A stretch of 64,000 nt of DNA from Marinobacter nauticus (GTDB lineage: Bacteria; Pseudomonadota; Gammaproteobacteria; Enterobacterales; Shewanellaceae). The notes beneath the pieces were generated by a model that was not told the origin of the DNA, did not search any database, and saw nothing but the letters and a program-made list of their open reading frames with translations. The stretch is from NCBI RefSeq assembly GCF_019801015.1, contig NZ_JAHVJZ010000001.1:558001-622000 (forward strand). Direction: 5' to 3'. Within the stretch, counting starts at the first letter, position 1. Every line of letters starts with the position of its first letter. The position numbers were made by a program, and so were the translations under genes. This document shows, in pieces, positions 1-8,788 of the stretch.

Positions 1-40
1 GAGGGTCAGGCGCCCGTTATACCATGCTGATTCGCCCCTG

Positions 41-1114
41 TCAGCGTGGCGATTCACTCCGGCCGGTCATCTCGACAAAACCCTGACCACGGTGGCTGCC
101 ACCGATCAGTACCGGGCCCTCCCAGTAGACAATATCCAACATGTTGCGTTGATCGGTCGAACGGGTCTCTATCGTCAGCGAAATGTCGTGTTGTGGCAGG
201 GCCAGGCCCCACTTTATTGGGTAGGCAATGCTATCAAGGGTCACCCGCTTTTCTATGGTCCAGTCGATGACGTCATTCGCCAGGCTGATAACCCTACCCT
301 CCGGCGTTATGAGACTGCCGTCACAGTGGCGGTTTCCCTCTTCTCCAGGCAGCAGGCAAAACAGCATCAGGTTCTGCCCATCGTCCAGTTGCAGGCCCAT
401 CCAGTCCCATCCCACAAACCGGTCGTCCAACAGCGCCGACGACCACTCGCGGTCGAGCCAGGCCTGACCTTCCACGGCCCGCCAACCGTCACCAACATCA
501 ATATGCCCGTGTACTGCCAGACGCGGCAGACTGTAGTAATAGGACGCCAGCACACCGTCCCCGCTTTTGTCGCTGAAGCCCGCATCACCGTGGGCCACGA
601 TGGGGCTGTCGGTCAGTGACAGTGCCAGAGCGAACGCCGTCTCGCTGGCCACCAGGTGGAGAGGCTGGAAATCCCGTTCTGCACTTCTCAGCCACCAGTG
701 GTCCATGCCTGCCACAAAAGGCTGTGTCTCGATGCGGACCTGTGGAGCCCGCCCCTGACGCTGCCAGGCCCGATGAACGCCATTGGATTCATGCATCAGG
801 TGGCCGAGATACCCCTGGCCGGTGCCCCAGATCGATGGCGCTTCAGTGCCCCGGAAGCGAAACAGGGTCCATTGCACACCATGATGCTCTCCCCGTTCGT
901 CGACCAGATTGGCAGTGACGTACCACCACTCCAGCCCGAACTCATCGTGCGCGCCGTGATCAAAGGGGAAGTTCAGGCGGTACCCCGGCACCACGGACTG
1001 GCCGGTTTCGGCGCTGATATAGGCCGGTGCAGCGTCGTGCTTACCGCAAGCGCTCAGCATCGCGGTCAGCGCCATCAGGGCCACAGCCAGCAGCCGAACC
1101 TTTACCCGCTTCAT
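41..1114 (-). CDS. AttH/CrtC-like lipocalin-fold lipoprotein
   Basis: A 357-residue predicted lipoprotein. The N-terminus is a short basic stretch, a hydrophobic segment and a lipobox (LSAC, cysteine near residue 23), so the mature protein should be lipid-anchored. The body carries motifs typical of the AttH / hydroxyneurosporene-synthase (CrtC-like) family: an early GLEWWYVTANL segment, a GHLMHE-like segment and a WLDREWSS segment followed by GWDWMGLQL. The frame is open further upstream, but the ATG at 1114 overlaps the stop of the permease gene as ATGA and begins the signal peptide, so it is the start. It is the third gene of an ABC ATPase - FtsX permease - lipoprotein operon resembling the att system of Agrobacterium. 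The substrate is unknown; hydratase activity should not be assumed from the CrtC name. Confidence 0.8.
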   Translation of the reverse strand: MKRVKVRLLAVALMALTAMLSACGKHDAAPAYISAETGQSVVPGYRLNFPFDHGAHDEFGLEWWYVTANLVDERGEHHGVQWTLFRFRGTEAPSIWGTGQGYLGHLMHESNGVHRAWQRQGRAPQVRIETQPFVAGMDHWWLRSAERDFQPLHLVASETAFALALSLTDSPIVAHGDAGFSDKSGDGVLASYYYSLPRLAVHGHIDVGDGWRAVEGQAWLDREWSSALLDDRFVGWDWMGLQLDDGQNLMLFCLLPGEEGNRHCDGSLITPEGRVISLANDVIDWTIEKRVTLDSIAYPIKWGLALPQHDISLTIETRSTDQRNMLDIVYWEGPVLIGGSHRGQGFVEMTGRSESPR

Positions 1115-3462
1115 GACCGGCCCTCCGTGGCAATCATCCCGGCGGCGGGCGTTTTCAGTTCCCGGGCAGCCGGCCACAGAGCCAACAGCATGCCGCCGCC
1201 AAGCGCACCGGCCAGGTAGGGCCACCAGGCGCCACTGAGGGGGTTGATTGCCATGGTCCAGCCGAAACTTAATGGGTTCACCAACCCAAGCAGCTGATAG
1301 CCCAAAAGCTGGCCGCCCAACATGCCGATCAACAAAATCGCCATCAACAACGCAAACAGCTGCCATAAGCGGGCCGCCATCAGTTGGCCCGGCGTGGTGC
1401 CTAACGCCAGCAATACACCGTGATCGTGACGCCACAGCCGGCTGGCCGAAGCGACGCTGGCCAGCCAACTGACAAAGGCCACCAGTAGCGTCAGACTGGC
1501 CAGCGCATCGGTGATCACGAAGGTGCGGGAGAATAAGGCCAAAGCGAGCTTGCGAAGATCGCCCTGCGGGCGGATGGCGCCATCTGGGATCCCCAATGCC
1601 GTCAGTTGGTCACGTACCCAATCCGGATTATCCGGTGTCGTCAGCGCCAGCCCTTCCAACGGCACCGTCCCCAGTGCCGATTCCACAATCGGGCGCTGTG
1701 CGATGATCTGCCCGGCGGGGTTGCCGTAGTCGTATTGAATCGCCACCAAAGGACAACGCCACATCGCCTGCCCGCTGTTGACTTCAAGTATCTGTCCGAG
1801 GTTCAGGTCGTGTTTCAGCGCCAGCGGCTCATTAGCGATGCAGCCCCCCTGCCCCATTTGCTGCCACCAGTTGTCGGCTTTGGCCTTGAGGTGGACAAAT
1901 GGCCAGGGGGTCGTTTTCGCTTCATGCACCACAACGCGAACCGGGTCTCCATCCAGTTGGCCCTTTCTTGAGCCGATGGTTTCCACGTACACCTCTGGCG
2001 GCATCGCCTTGAACGCCTCCTGCCAGCGGCGCAGGTGGACTTCGCTGCCGCCAATATAGTGATCGGCAAACAGGCGTTGATTCAGATGATCCACCAATGC
2101 CAGTTCAAAGGAGCCAACCATAACCCGGGTGGAGACCGCCATGGCCAGGGCAAGCGTGATAGCCATGGCCGCCAGCGACAGTTGCTGGCGTTGCGCGTCC
2201 TGATCGGAAATCGCCCACTCTAGCAACGCGGATTGGCCAGGCCAGAGCCGCACGCTCAGCCTGCCCAGCAGGCGTTGCACCATGGCCATAAAGCCCGGTG
2301 CAATCAGCAACAGACAGAGTACCGTCAGCGCGCACACCACCAACGCCTGCCACCCTTCGCTGGCCTGAAGCCATAACGCCCCGGTGGCCAGCACACAGGC
2401 CGGGAAAAGCAGCCAAAGGAGGCGCCCTCTGGGGCGCCATATCATCCATCCCCCCATGACCAGCATTGAGCCCCAGAGCCAGAATGCGGCCTCCAGTGCC
2501 TGCATCGGCGACCATTCAATCTTCAGTCCCTGACGTAAGCCATACAGGTTAACCAGGGTATCACCCAATCCCGGCGCCAACAGTTGCGCCAGCTCCAGCC
2601 CCAGCAGACTGCCGATCGCTCCGCACACCAGTGCCATCAGCGTCCATTCCGTTATCAGCACAGCCAGGTAACCGTTACGGGTGACGCCCAACTGATGAAT
2701 CACTTTGTGCGCCCGCGCCCGCTTCTGCAGAAGCCGTTCAAAGGCGTGGAAAGCCAGCAGCAGCGCCACCAGGAAAGCCAGCACCGACAATGCCGTCAGA
2801 TTGAGATTAAGGGCTTCGAGCAGGGTTTTCTGAGCGGGGTCAGTGCGGGTTGTGAGGCTCAAATGTGGGGGCAACATCGCCTCTACCGTTCGCTTCTGTG
2901 GGTCTGTAAGCGCCGGTAACGTGAGGTAGGTCAGCGCATCATGGCTTTCAAGCAGGTCCGACAACGGGGCCAGATCCAGCAACTGAAATGGGCCTATCTC
3001 TTTGACCCGCCGCAGGGGTGGCAATGCTTTACCATTGGCCAGTTGCAGCACCTGGCCGGATTCCCAGCCGCGGCGCTCTGCGATCCCATCATCGACCAGA
3101 AACACCCACTCGCCATTATCCGATAAGGGCGCCAGTCCCGGGTTGTGCAGCCGCAGCCAATCCCCGCCTTCCAGTAACGCGCGCCCTTCCAGCATCGGTT
3201 CTGCATCGATCCCCAGACGCCGTATCGACAGCCAGAGCTCGACAGGCACCCGCTGTCCACTGATCGAAGACTGGATGCGCCAGGGTCTGGGCTGTGCCGT
3301 TTGCTCGCTGGCTTCACTGAAACTGGTGCGGGCGGCTCGATTGAGGATCTCAATGGCACTGAGCAATGCCGCCGCGTTGATCAACCCAAGCAGGAGCCAG
3401 AGCATCAGTCCGCGGTGGCGTCGCCACTCTCCGAAAATCCAGCGTAGCCAAAGCGCCGTCAC
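1111..3462 (-). CDS. FtsX-like ABC transporter permease (AttFG type)
   Basis: A 783-residue inner-membrane permease with the layout of a duplicated FtsX/MacB-type protein. One transmembrane helix lies near residues 15-40, followed by a large periplasmic domain. A cluster of helices spans about residues 220-400. A further helix near 430 is followed by a second periplasmic region, and three helices close the protein. This gives about ten membrane segments in all. The start overlaps the stop of the ATPase gene by four bases and the end overlaps the lipoprotein start by four, so the three genes are translationally coupled. FtsX-family exporters usually act on lipids, lipoproteins or peptides rather than importing solutes, so export or lipoprotein handling is the best inference. 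The cargo cannot be told from the sequence. Confidence 0.85.
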   Translation of the reverse strand: MTALWLRWIFGEWRRHRGLMLWLLLGLINAAALLSAIEILNRAARTSFSEASEQTAQPRPWRIQSSISGQRVPVELWLSIRRLGIDAEPMLEGRALLEGGDWLRLHNPGLAPLSDNGEWVFLVDDGIAERRGWESGQVLQLANGKALPPLRRVKEIGPFQLLDLAPLSDLLESHDALTYLTLPALTDPQKRTVEAMLPPHLSLTTRTDPAQKTLLEALNLNLTALSVLAFLVALLLAFHAFERLLQKRARAHKVIHQLGVTRNGYLAVLITEWTLMALVCGAIGSLLGLELAQLLAPGLGDTLVNLYGLRQGLKIEWSPMQALEAAFWLWGSMLVMGGWMIWRPRGRLLWLLFPACVLATGALWLQASEGWQALVVCALTVLCLLLIAPGFMAMVQRLLGRLSVRLWPGQSALLEWAISDQDAQRQQLSLAAMAITLALAMAVSTRVMVGSFELALVDHLNQRLFADHYIGGSEVHLRRWQEAFKAMPPEVYVETIGSRKGQLDGDPVRVVVHEAKTTPWPFVHLKAKADNWWQQMGQGGCIANEPLALKHDLNLGQILEVNSGQAMWRCPLVAIQYDYGNPAGQIIAQRPIVESALGTVPLEGLALTTPDNPDWVRDQLTALGIPDGAIRPQGDLRKLALALFSRTFVITDALASLTLLVAFVSWLASVASASRLWRHDHGVLLALGTTPGQLMAARLWQLFALLMAILLIGMLGGQLLGYQLLGLVNPLSFGWTMAINPLSGAWWPYLAGALGGGMLLALWPAARELKTPAAGMIATEGRS

Positions 3463-4127
3463 GGCCCGTTCCCTGCGCTCAGTTGGCCGTTGTGTAACCG
3501 CAAACGGTGTTCAAACCCGGCCGCCAGGCTGCGGCTGTGCGTCACCATCAACAGGGTGCTGCCCTGCTCTTCAGCCAGGCGTTTCATCTGTTGGACAACA
3601 TTGACGCTGTTGGCTTCGTCCAGATTTCCTGTCGGTTCATCCGCCAGCACCAGGCCCGGCTCATGCACCAGCGCACGGCACACCGCCACTCGCTGTTGCT
3701 CACCGCCGCTCAACTGGTTGGGGTAGCGTTTCAGCAGATGGTCAATGCCCAGGGCGGCACACAGCGCATTCAGTCGTGTCGGCGCGCCAGTGCGGCCAAG
3801 AAGCCGGTGAGGGAAAAGCAGGTTGTCTCTGACCGTCAGGCTATCCAGCAACTGAAAGTGCTGAAACACGATACCAATATGGCGTCGATACAACGCCAGT
3901 TCCCGTGCACTTTTGGAGCACAGGTCCCGGCCCAGCACCCGGATATACCCGCGCTGGCAGGGCTCCAGCCCCGCCAGCAGGTTAAGCAGCGTGGTTTTAC
4001 CGGTGCCGCTGTCTCCCACCAGAGAGCATTGCGCCCCCTCCGGCAGAGACAGGTTCAAATCCTGGAGGATTGGCCTGGGCCGATCGCCGTCCAGGCGGCT
4101 GAAGTGCAAGGCGTTGATCTCAATCAT
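3459..4127 (-). CDS. ABC transporter ATP-binding protein (LolD/MacB-like)
   Basis: A 222-residue cytoplasmic ATPase that powers the FtsX-like permease downstream. It has a Walker A (GDSGTGKTT, about residue 40), a Q-loop (VFQHFQLL), the ABC signature LSGGEQQR (about 140), a Walker B ending LADEPTGNLD and an H-loop (VTHS). This is the pattern of the LolD/MacB/FtsE group. A TTG two codons upstream is possible, but an AAGG placed seven bases before the ATG at 4127 favours that start. It is the first gene of the operon and overlaps the permease by four bases. I see no strong promoter in the short gap after the phosphotransferase gene, so the transcript may begin further upstream. Confidence 0.88.
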   Translation of the reverse strand: MIEINALHFSRLDGDRPRPILQDLNLSLPEGAQCSLVGDSGTGKTTLLNLLAGLEPCQRGYIRVLGRDLCSKSARELALYRRHIGIVFQHFQLLDSLTVRDNLLFPHRLLGRTGAPTRLNALCAALGIDHLLKRYPNQLSGGEQQRVAVCRALVHEPGLVLADEPTGNLDEANSVNVVQQMKRLAEEQGSTLLMVTHSRSLAAGFEHRLRLHNGQLSAGNGP

Positions 4128-4160
4128 GATCAAACCTTACGTCAGGAATGGGATTCAGGC

Positions 4161-5123
4161 TCAGTCAGCAAGAAAAAATTTTGGCTCTCCAAGCACCCGT
4201 TCAACCATCTCAAGACTGTAGGCGTTCACCTTCCAGTGGTCCGGCGCCCAGCCATCCAGGAAACGGGCAAAATCCGCAACCGCCACCGGGTAAAGCCGCC
4301 GCCATTCGGCCTCGAGGCTGAGCGCCTCTGATTGCGTCAGAGTCAGTTTGGGCATCAACTCTGAGAAGTAATGATCAAGCCAATGCTGTGCACGGGTCGC
4401 CAGCTGCGGGCCCTCAAACACGCTACCGAGGAAGTAAGCCAGATCGACAACTCCGGGTCCACCACCAACGTACTGAAAATCCACTGCCGCCACTTTATCG
4501 TTGCCAAAACAGAAGTTGGCCAGTTTGGCGTCGCCATGGACCAGTGTCTGCCACCGAGCCGTTGCCAGTGCCCGGTCCAGATCAGTGGCCGCCGCTTTCA
4601 GGCGGAGGTGGGTCATTCGCTGCCACTCCTCCTGCCGTGTCTCAAGGTGCCAGTAGCCCCCTTGGCGCCAAAGGCCGTTGCTGTCGTGGCCCAGGAATCG
4701 AGCGTGAAACTCCGCCAGCCAACCAAGGCACAGCGCGATGTGGTGGTCGTCAGCCGCTTCCGGACGTTGCGCAAAGCCCTGCTGGTCCAGATCGGTCAGG
4801 ATCAGGTAAGTGGTGCCATCCAATTGTTCTGCCCCAAGGCAGTGAGGCCAGGCCATTTCCGCAGAGCGGAAATGCTGATACCAATACTGCTCGATCCGAT
4901 AGCTCTTGAGCTTTCGTTGATGACCGGTGTCGGTATGCCAACCGCGAGGATGCTGAGCCTCTACTGGAGGGGCGATGCGTTTAACGATAACCCGCTGACC
5001 GTCGAGCATGACCCATCGCTCGATGGCACCGTAACCGCTCCACAGCGACTGAACCCGTTGCGCGAGTTTTCTCGCAGGCTGGCCCAGCACCCGTTCCAGT
5101 ACTGTCGCGGTTTGTTCGTTCAC
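4161..5123 (-). CDS. Phosphotransferase, EcKinase / choline-kinase-like fold
   Basis: A 320-residue protein with an aminoglycoside-phosphotransferase/choline-kinase-type core. The visible motifs are the catalytic loop HGDAKLANF and the metal-binding VDFQYVGGGPGVVDLAYF, which match the ecdysteroid-kinase-like (EcKinase) variant. It probably phosphorylates a hydroxyl on a small molecule; the substrate is unknown. A longer frame exists upstream, but the GTG at 5123 overlaps the stop of the DUF2238 gene (GTGA) and gives a family-typical length, so it is taken as the start. It lies between the DUF2238 membrane protein and the ABC operon on the same strand. Confidence 0.75.
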   Translation of the reverse strand: MNEQTATVLERVLGQPARKLAQRVQSLWSGYGAIERWVMLDGQRVIVKRIAPPVEAQHPRGWHTDTGHQRKLKSYRIEQYWYQHFRSAEMAWPHCLGAEQLDGTTYLILTDLDQQGFAQRPEAADDHHIALCLGWLAEFHARFLGHDSNGLWRQGGYWHLETRQEEWQRMTHLRLKAAATDLDRALATARWQTLVHGDAKLANFCFGNDKVAAVDFQYVGGGPGVVDLAYFLGSVFEGPQLATRAQHWLDHYFSELMPKLTLTQSEALSLEAEWRRLYPVAVADFARFLDGWAPDHWKVNAYSLEMVERVLGEPKFFLAD

Positions 5124-5716
5124 AGTCGGCCCAACTGGCGATCGTGCCAGCGCCCCAGAAACAGCAGTGCGGCCAGAGCACCAAGCAAGGCAAAGCCCAT
5201 GTCCGATTGGGTATCCCAGGCGTAACCCTGAGTGCCCAAGAACGCCTCGGCAGACTGGCCGCTGAGCAATGCCACCCACCACTCAATCAGTTCGTAAAAC
5301 GCACTGAAGGCCAGGCAAATGGAGACAGCAAACAGGTTCATCCAGGCGCGACTTTTGACCACGGAACGGCGGATCAGAATCTCTCTGGCCAGAATGGCTG
5401 GCACAAACCCCTGCATAAAATGGCCAAGCTTATCGTAGTTGTTCCGCTCAAAGCCGAACCAGGGTTTGATGGCGTCAAAGAGTGGCACTTCGGCGTAGGT
5501 GTAATGCCCGCCAACCATCAACACAATGCAATGTGCCAGAATCAGCAGATACAGCATCGGGGTCAGCGGAAAACGGCGGTACGTCACCACCAGCAGCACA
5601 GCGCCAATCAGCGCGGGCAACACTTCCAGGAACCAGGTAAAGGTGTCTTTCGGCTGATAGCCGGACCAGATCAGGACCAGGGTGAATATTACGGCCCAGG
5701 ACGCGGGTTTAATCAT
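5120..5716 (-). CDS. DUF2238 (YjdF-like) integral membrane protein
   Basis: A 198-residue polytopic inner-membrane protein of the DUF2238/YjdF family. About six hydrophobic segments are visible. The conserved core has NNYDKLGHFMQGFVPAI and a charged FYELIEWW segment near residue 142, and a later segment reads GYAWDTQSDM, all characteristic of the family. Function is not established. Its stop overlaps the GTG start of the phosphotransferase gene, so the two are probably co-translated. Confidence 0.8.
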   Translation of the reverse strand: MIKPASWAVIFTLVLIWSGYQPKDTFTWFLEVLPALIGAVLLVVTYRRFPLTPMLYLLILAHCIVLMVGGHYTYAEVPLFDAIKPWFGFERNNYDKLGHFMQGFVPAILAREILIRRSVVKSRAWMNLFAVSICLAFSAFYELIEWWVALLSGQSAEAFLGTQGYAWDTQSDMGFALLGALAALLFLGRWHDRQLGRL

Positions 5717-5782
5717 GTAACCGCCGGATGAAAAGGAAAAACTCAGGCTATGGTACTTCAGCGGCTGGGACAGGTGCGAGCC

Positions 5783-6235
5783 CTAGCGCAAACGCCGCAA
5801 GCGGGCTTGTCGCTTGCTGTACAGAAACAGCAGCAGGGCAATCAGAAAAATGGTGGAGGTAAACGCCAGGGTAAAACTGTCGCCCATGACAGCAAACCCG
5901 TCAGCAAGCACGAAGTTGTGGAGCGTGGTCAGAACCATCGCCAGCAGCGACAACAGAAAGACCGGCACGGCCAATGCCTTACGCATCAGTAACAGTACCG
6001 AACCCAGGACGCCGCCCCAGACGGCAATGGCCCAGGCCGCCACAACCCAGCCGGGAAACCCGTAAAAGAACGCCAACTGGGCTTCACTGAACTGGCTCAT
6101 GTACTCGCTGTTGCGGGTTTGGGTAAGGAGGTAATCCATGGCCCCCATCAGGTTCCAGAGTAGCGCCAGAATGCCGACCAGCCAAAGGTGCCAGGGCGCA
6201 CGAGTTCGCTCCGATTCAAACAGGACACGGGCCAT
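5783..6235 (-). CDS. Hypothetical four-helix membrane protein
   Basis: A 150-residue protein with four predicted transmembrane segments: near residues 17-38, 62-83, 87-107 and 120-140. The C-terminus is a short basic tail (SKRQARLRRLR), suggesting a cytoplasmic end. I recognise the general look of small membrane proteins seen in marine gammaproteobacteria but no characterised family. An AAGGAAGAGACAGTT stretch precedes the ATG and supplies a ribosome binding site. It stands on the same strand as its neighbours and is separated from the methyltransferase gene by 37 bases. Confidence 0.65.
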   Translation of the reverse strand: MARVLFESERTRAPWHLWLVGILALLWNLMGAMDYLLTQTRNSEYMSQFSEAQLAFFYGFPGWVVAAWAIAVWGGVLGSVLLLMRKALAVPVFLLSLLAMVLTTLHNFVLADGFAVMGDSFTLAFTSTIFLIALLLFLYSKRQARLRRLR

Positions 6236-6272
6236 AACTGTCTCTTCCTTTTGAGGAAATCCCTACTCCAAC

Positions 6273-7499
6273 CTAGTCCCGGTTGGCGCATGCTGCAAGC
6301 GGAGTCGGCTCAGCACGCTCTGCCTGTATCAGCAGGTTCCTAGGGGTGACATGACGTTCTGCAAATCGGTTTAGTGCGACCCGGTAGCCGTTTTCCTGCA
6401 GATAGCAGACCCGGTCCAGGACCAGAAATGTCTCCAGCGGGCGTCGGAACAGACCGCGCACCAGGTTGAGTCGCTGAACAGTCTGCCAGCGTTGTAGCCC
6501 CTGCCTTTCCCAGTGCCCCCAGTCCTTGACAGCGGGAAGGTCCAGCCCTTTTTGTTCGGCAGCCCAACGACAAAAGGCTTCAAATCCTTCTCCCAGGCGC
6601 TGTTTGGCGCAGGAGGGAACACCGTCATCCCGATGCTGGGGAAGCGTGGCTTCCAACAGGGCCTGATAACCCAGCCTAAAGCTCATCTCGGTCGTCCGCA
6701 GGCGCTGAACCCGGGCGGGTGCAGTGGCCGTTTCCTGAACGGCAATGCGGAGTTCATCGCGGCTTAAGGACAAACCCGCCTGCTGGCCTTGTGACGAGAA
6801 AGGCTGATAAACCGCCTTTGCGGTCAGGTGGTAACAACAGGGGCTGATGGACACCGCACGAGTGCCCTTGGCGACCGCGTGTTGCAACAGTGTGCCGTGC
6901 AGGTCGCCGCACGCATGCAGCGCAACCGCATGTTGCTCGGCCTGCACGTAGCCAGCCGATTCTGACGCCAGCGCATCCCCGCAAACAAAGCGTTGTTTCA
7001 GGCCGGCGCGCTGGGCCAGCTGATTGCCGGAGTCGCAGAGATCCGCGTTCCACTCGAGACTGACCACATTCACATCAAACTGTTGATGAATCAGCCGGCC
7101 CAGGTGCCCTTTACCGGCACACCATTCCAACACCGGACCAGCGGGCTTTCCTACGGCACGGGTAAATGCGGTGATTTGGGTCCACTTTCGGCCAGGGATA
7201 TGACTGAACTGACGGCTGTCGATATCCCGAGCCAATTCGCCTCCCGCCTCCGGAACCTCACACAGCGCTGAGAGCTCTCGCAAATCGGGAAGCCAATCCT
7301 CAAACGCCGCGAGTGCCGCGTCCGGGCACTGATCAAGTTTGGCAACGGTCTGGTCATTCAGTGCATTTAGACGTGCCGCCAGTTCGGGGTATTGGTGTAC
7401 CCAGCCGGGGTTTTGCTCCCGGAACGGGTTGGCGCGCCACACATTCTGGTGACGCAGTAACAGAGTGGAAAGCCGTTCTAAACGTTGGGGGTAAGACAT
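6273..7499 (-). CDS. SAM-dependent methyltransferase (Methyltransf_32-like)
   Basis: A 408-residue cytoplasmic protein. Motif I of a class I methyltransferase (LEWCAGKGHLGRL) lies near residue 140 and is followed by VVSLEWNADLC. Later segments reads VALHACGDLHG and ISPCCYHLT, the HACGDL and CCYH signatures of the PF13679 group, which includes the METTL25/RRNAD1 proteins of eukaryotes. The substrate is unknown. The N-terminal 120 residues look helical and may bind the substrate. The gene is flanked by a membrane protein gene and a diguanylate cyclase gene on the same strand. Confidence 0.72.
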   Translation of the reverse strand: MSYPQRLERLSTLLLRHQNVWRANPFREQNPGWVHQYPELAARLNALNDQTVAKLDQCPDAALAAFEDWLPDLRELSALCEVPEAGGELARDIDSRQFSHIPGRKWTQITAFTRAVGKPAGPVLEWCAGKGHLGRLIHQQFDVNVVSLEWNADLCDSGNQLAQRAGLKQRFVCGDALASESAGYVQAEQHAVALHACGDLHGTLLQHAVAKGTRAVSISPCCYHLTAKAVYQPFSSQGQQAGLSLSRDELRIAVQETATAPARVQRLRTTEMSFRLGYQALLEATLPQHRDDGVPSCAKQRLGEGFEAFCRWAAEQKGLDLPAVKDWGHWERQGLQRWQTVQRLNLVRGLFRRPLETFLVLDRVCYLQENGYRVALNRFAERHVTPRNLLIQAERAEPTPLAACANRD

Positions 7500-7548
7500 G
7501 GAACCGGATCGTCGAAGGGAAAGGACTATAGTACCAAACCCATTGGCA

Positions 7549-8676
7549 TCAGCCCCACTCGATTCGGTTTCTGCCCTCCTCTTTTGCCCGGTAAAGGGCG
7601 CGATCAGCCCGTTTCAGCACCGAGTCGATCAACTCATGCTGGCCGTGCCTCTGCGCTACGCCAATGCTGATGCTGACCTGGGCGCGGACATTGGTTCGCT
7701 CGCGAGTGTGGGACAGCCGGGGGATCACAAGAATGTGCTTTTCGACGGCTCGGCGAAGCCCTTCAAGAGCCTGCTCCACCTCCTCCCGGCTGGCACGGCG
7801 AAACACCAGGGTGAACTCTTCGCCTCCGTAGCGGTAGGCTTTGGCTCCCTTTACCCGACGCAGTTTGTAGGCCAGTTCACGGAGCGCCAGATCGCCCCAG
7901 GTGTGGCCGTGAGCGTCGTTGAACTGTTTAAAGTGGTCCACATCCAGCATTGCCACATAGACCGTACCGTTGGCATGGCATAAGTCACCATCCAGGGTGC
8001 GTCTGGCCGGCAGTCCGGTCAGTCCATCGCGAAACGCCAGTCGGTACGCCCCATCGAACACCACCAACAACAAAATCCCACTGATGCCGCTGTAGAGCAA
8101 AACTGAGCCGGGCCATGGCATCGGCCAACTGCTGACCAACCACGCCATCGCGCCCAGCAACAGGGGAATCAACGCCTCATGCTGGCCCTTAATAAGCGCC
8201 GAGAAGTAGCGTGCTGCCGGAAGCAGAAACAGATAGTGCATGGGCGTCTCTATCAGCACGCTGCTGACAAAGGGGTACAGCCAGTCCCAGGAGAGGTTCT
8301 GGAGCAGCCAGCATTGAGCGATCAACCAGCTGAACCAGCCAGCCAGGTATCCCCCCTGAGCCGGCGCTCTGGGAAGCAGCCACAGGTTCAGTGCCAGCAG
8401 CAGAAACAGATCATTGGAACCGAGGACAAAGTACGACTCCAGTCCGGTCAGAGGAGACTGAAACGGATAGGCTACCAGCAGCAGCACACCGAGATAGCTG
8501 TGATAGGAAAGCCGGAATCGCCAGGAAAGTGCGACAGCCACGCTCAATACGCCGATGGGGATCAGTTCAAGCGAGAGGGCATGATGATTTAACTGTGCTT
8601 GCCATAAGGGCAACCCAAGCACAACGGCGACAACCACACCGGCACACCAGATTATGGGGCTCAATTCCCGAGTCAT
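7549..8676 (-). CDS. Membrane-anchored diguanylate cyclase (GGDEF)
   Basis: A 375-residue protein with an N-terminal membrane domain of about six to seven helices (residues 5-205) and a C-terminal GGDEF domain. The active site is RYGGEEF near residue 284, preceded by DVDHFKQFNDAHGH, so cyclic-di-GMP synthesis is expected. The RxxD inhibitory site is missing: the positions that should be Arg and Asp read Val and Ala, so product inhibition through that site is unlikely. The start is uncertain. An ATG at 8739 is in frame, but it lies only 20 bases past the pssA terminator and leaves no room for a promoter, so the ATG at 8676 is preferred. Confidence 0.85.
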   Translation of the reverse strand: MTRELSPIIWCAGVVVAVVLGLPLWQAQLNHHALSLELIPIGVLSVAVALSWRFRLSYHSYLGVLLLVAYPFQSPLTGLESYFVLGSNDLFLLLALNLWLLPRAPAQGGYLAGWFSWLIAQCWLLQNLSWDWLYPFVSSVLIETPMHYLFLLPAARYFSALIKGQHEALIPLLLGAMAWLVSSWPMPWPGSVLLYSGISGILLLVVFDGAYRLAFRDGLTGLPARRTLDGDLCHANGTVYVAMLDVDHFKQFNDAHGHTWGDLALRELAYKLRRVKGAKAYRYGGEEFTLVFRRASREEVEQALEGLRRAVEKHILVIPRLSHTRERTNVRAQVSISIGVAQRHGQHELIDSVLKRADRALYRAKEEGRNRIEWG

Positions 8677-8759
8677 CGTGTGAATGCGTGTCTGTTTTGT
8701 AAGTGAACGGTATTGGGAACCAATCGACCTACAACGCATCGACCTTTAGCTCAGACACA

Positions 8760-8786
8760 AAAAAAGCGGCCAAAGGCCGCTTTTTT
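8760..8786 (-). terminator. Intrinsic terminator after pssA
   Basis: A 12-bp stem (six A, then GCGGCC, paired to GGCCGC and six T) with a 3-base loop lies just past the pssA stop. The T-run follows in the minus direction. The A-tract on the other side would also let it act on the plus strand. Confidence 0.85.
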
Positions 8787-8788
8787 CT

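Noticed and set aside
7549-8739. Longer diguanylate cyclase starting at ATG 8739
   Set aside because: It would start about 20 bases from the upstream terminator and its ribosome binding site is too close, leaving no promoter. It is kept only as an alternative.
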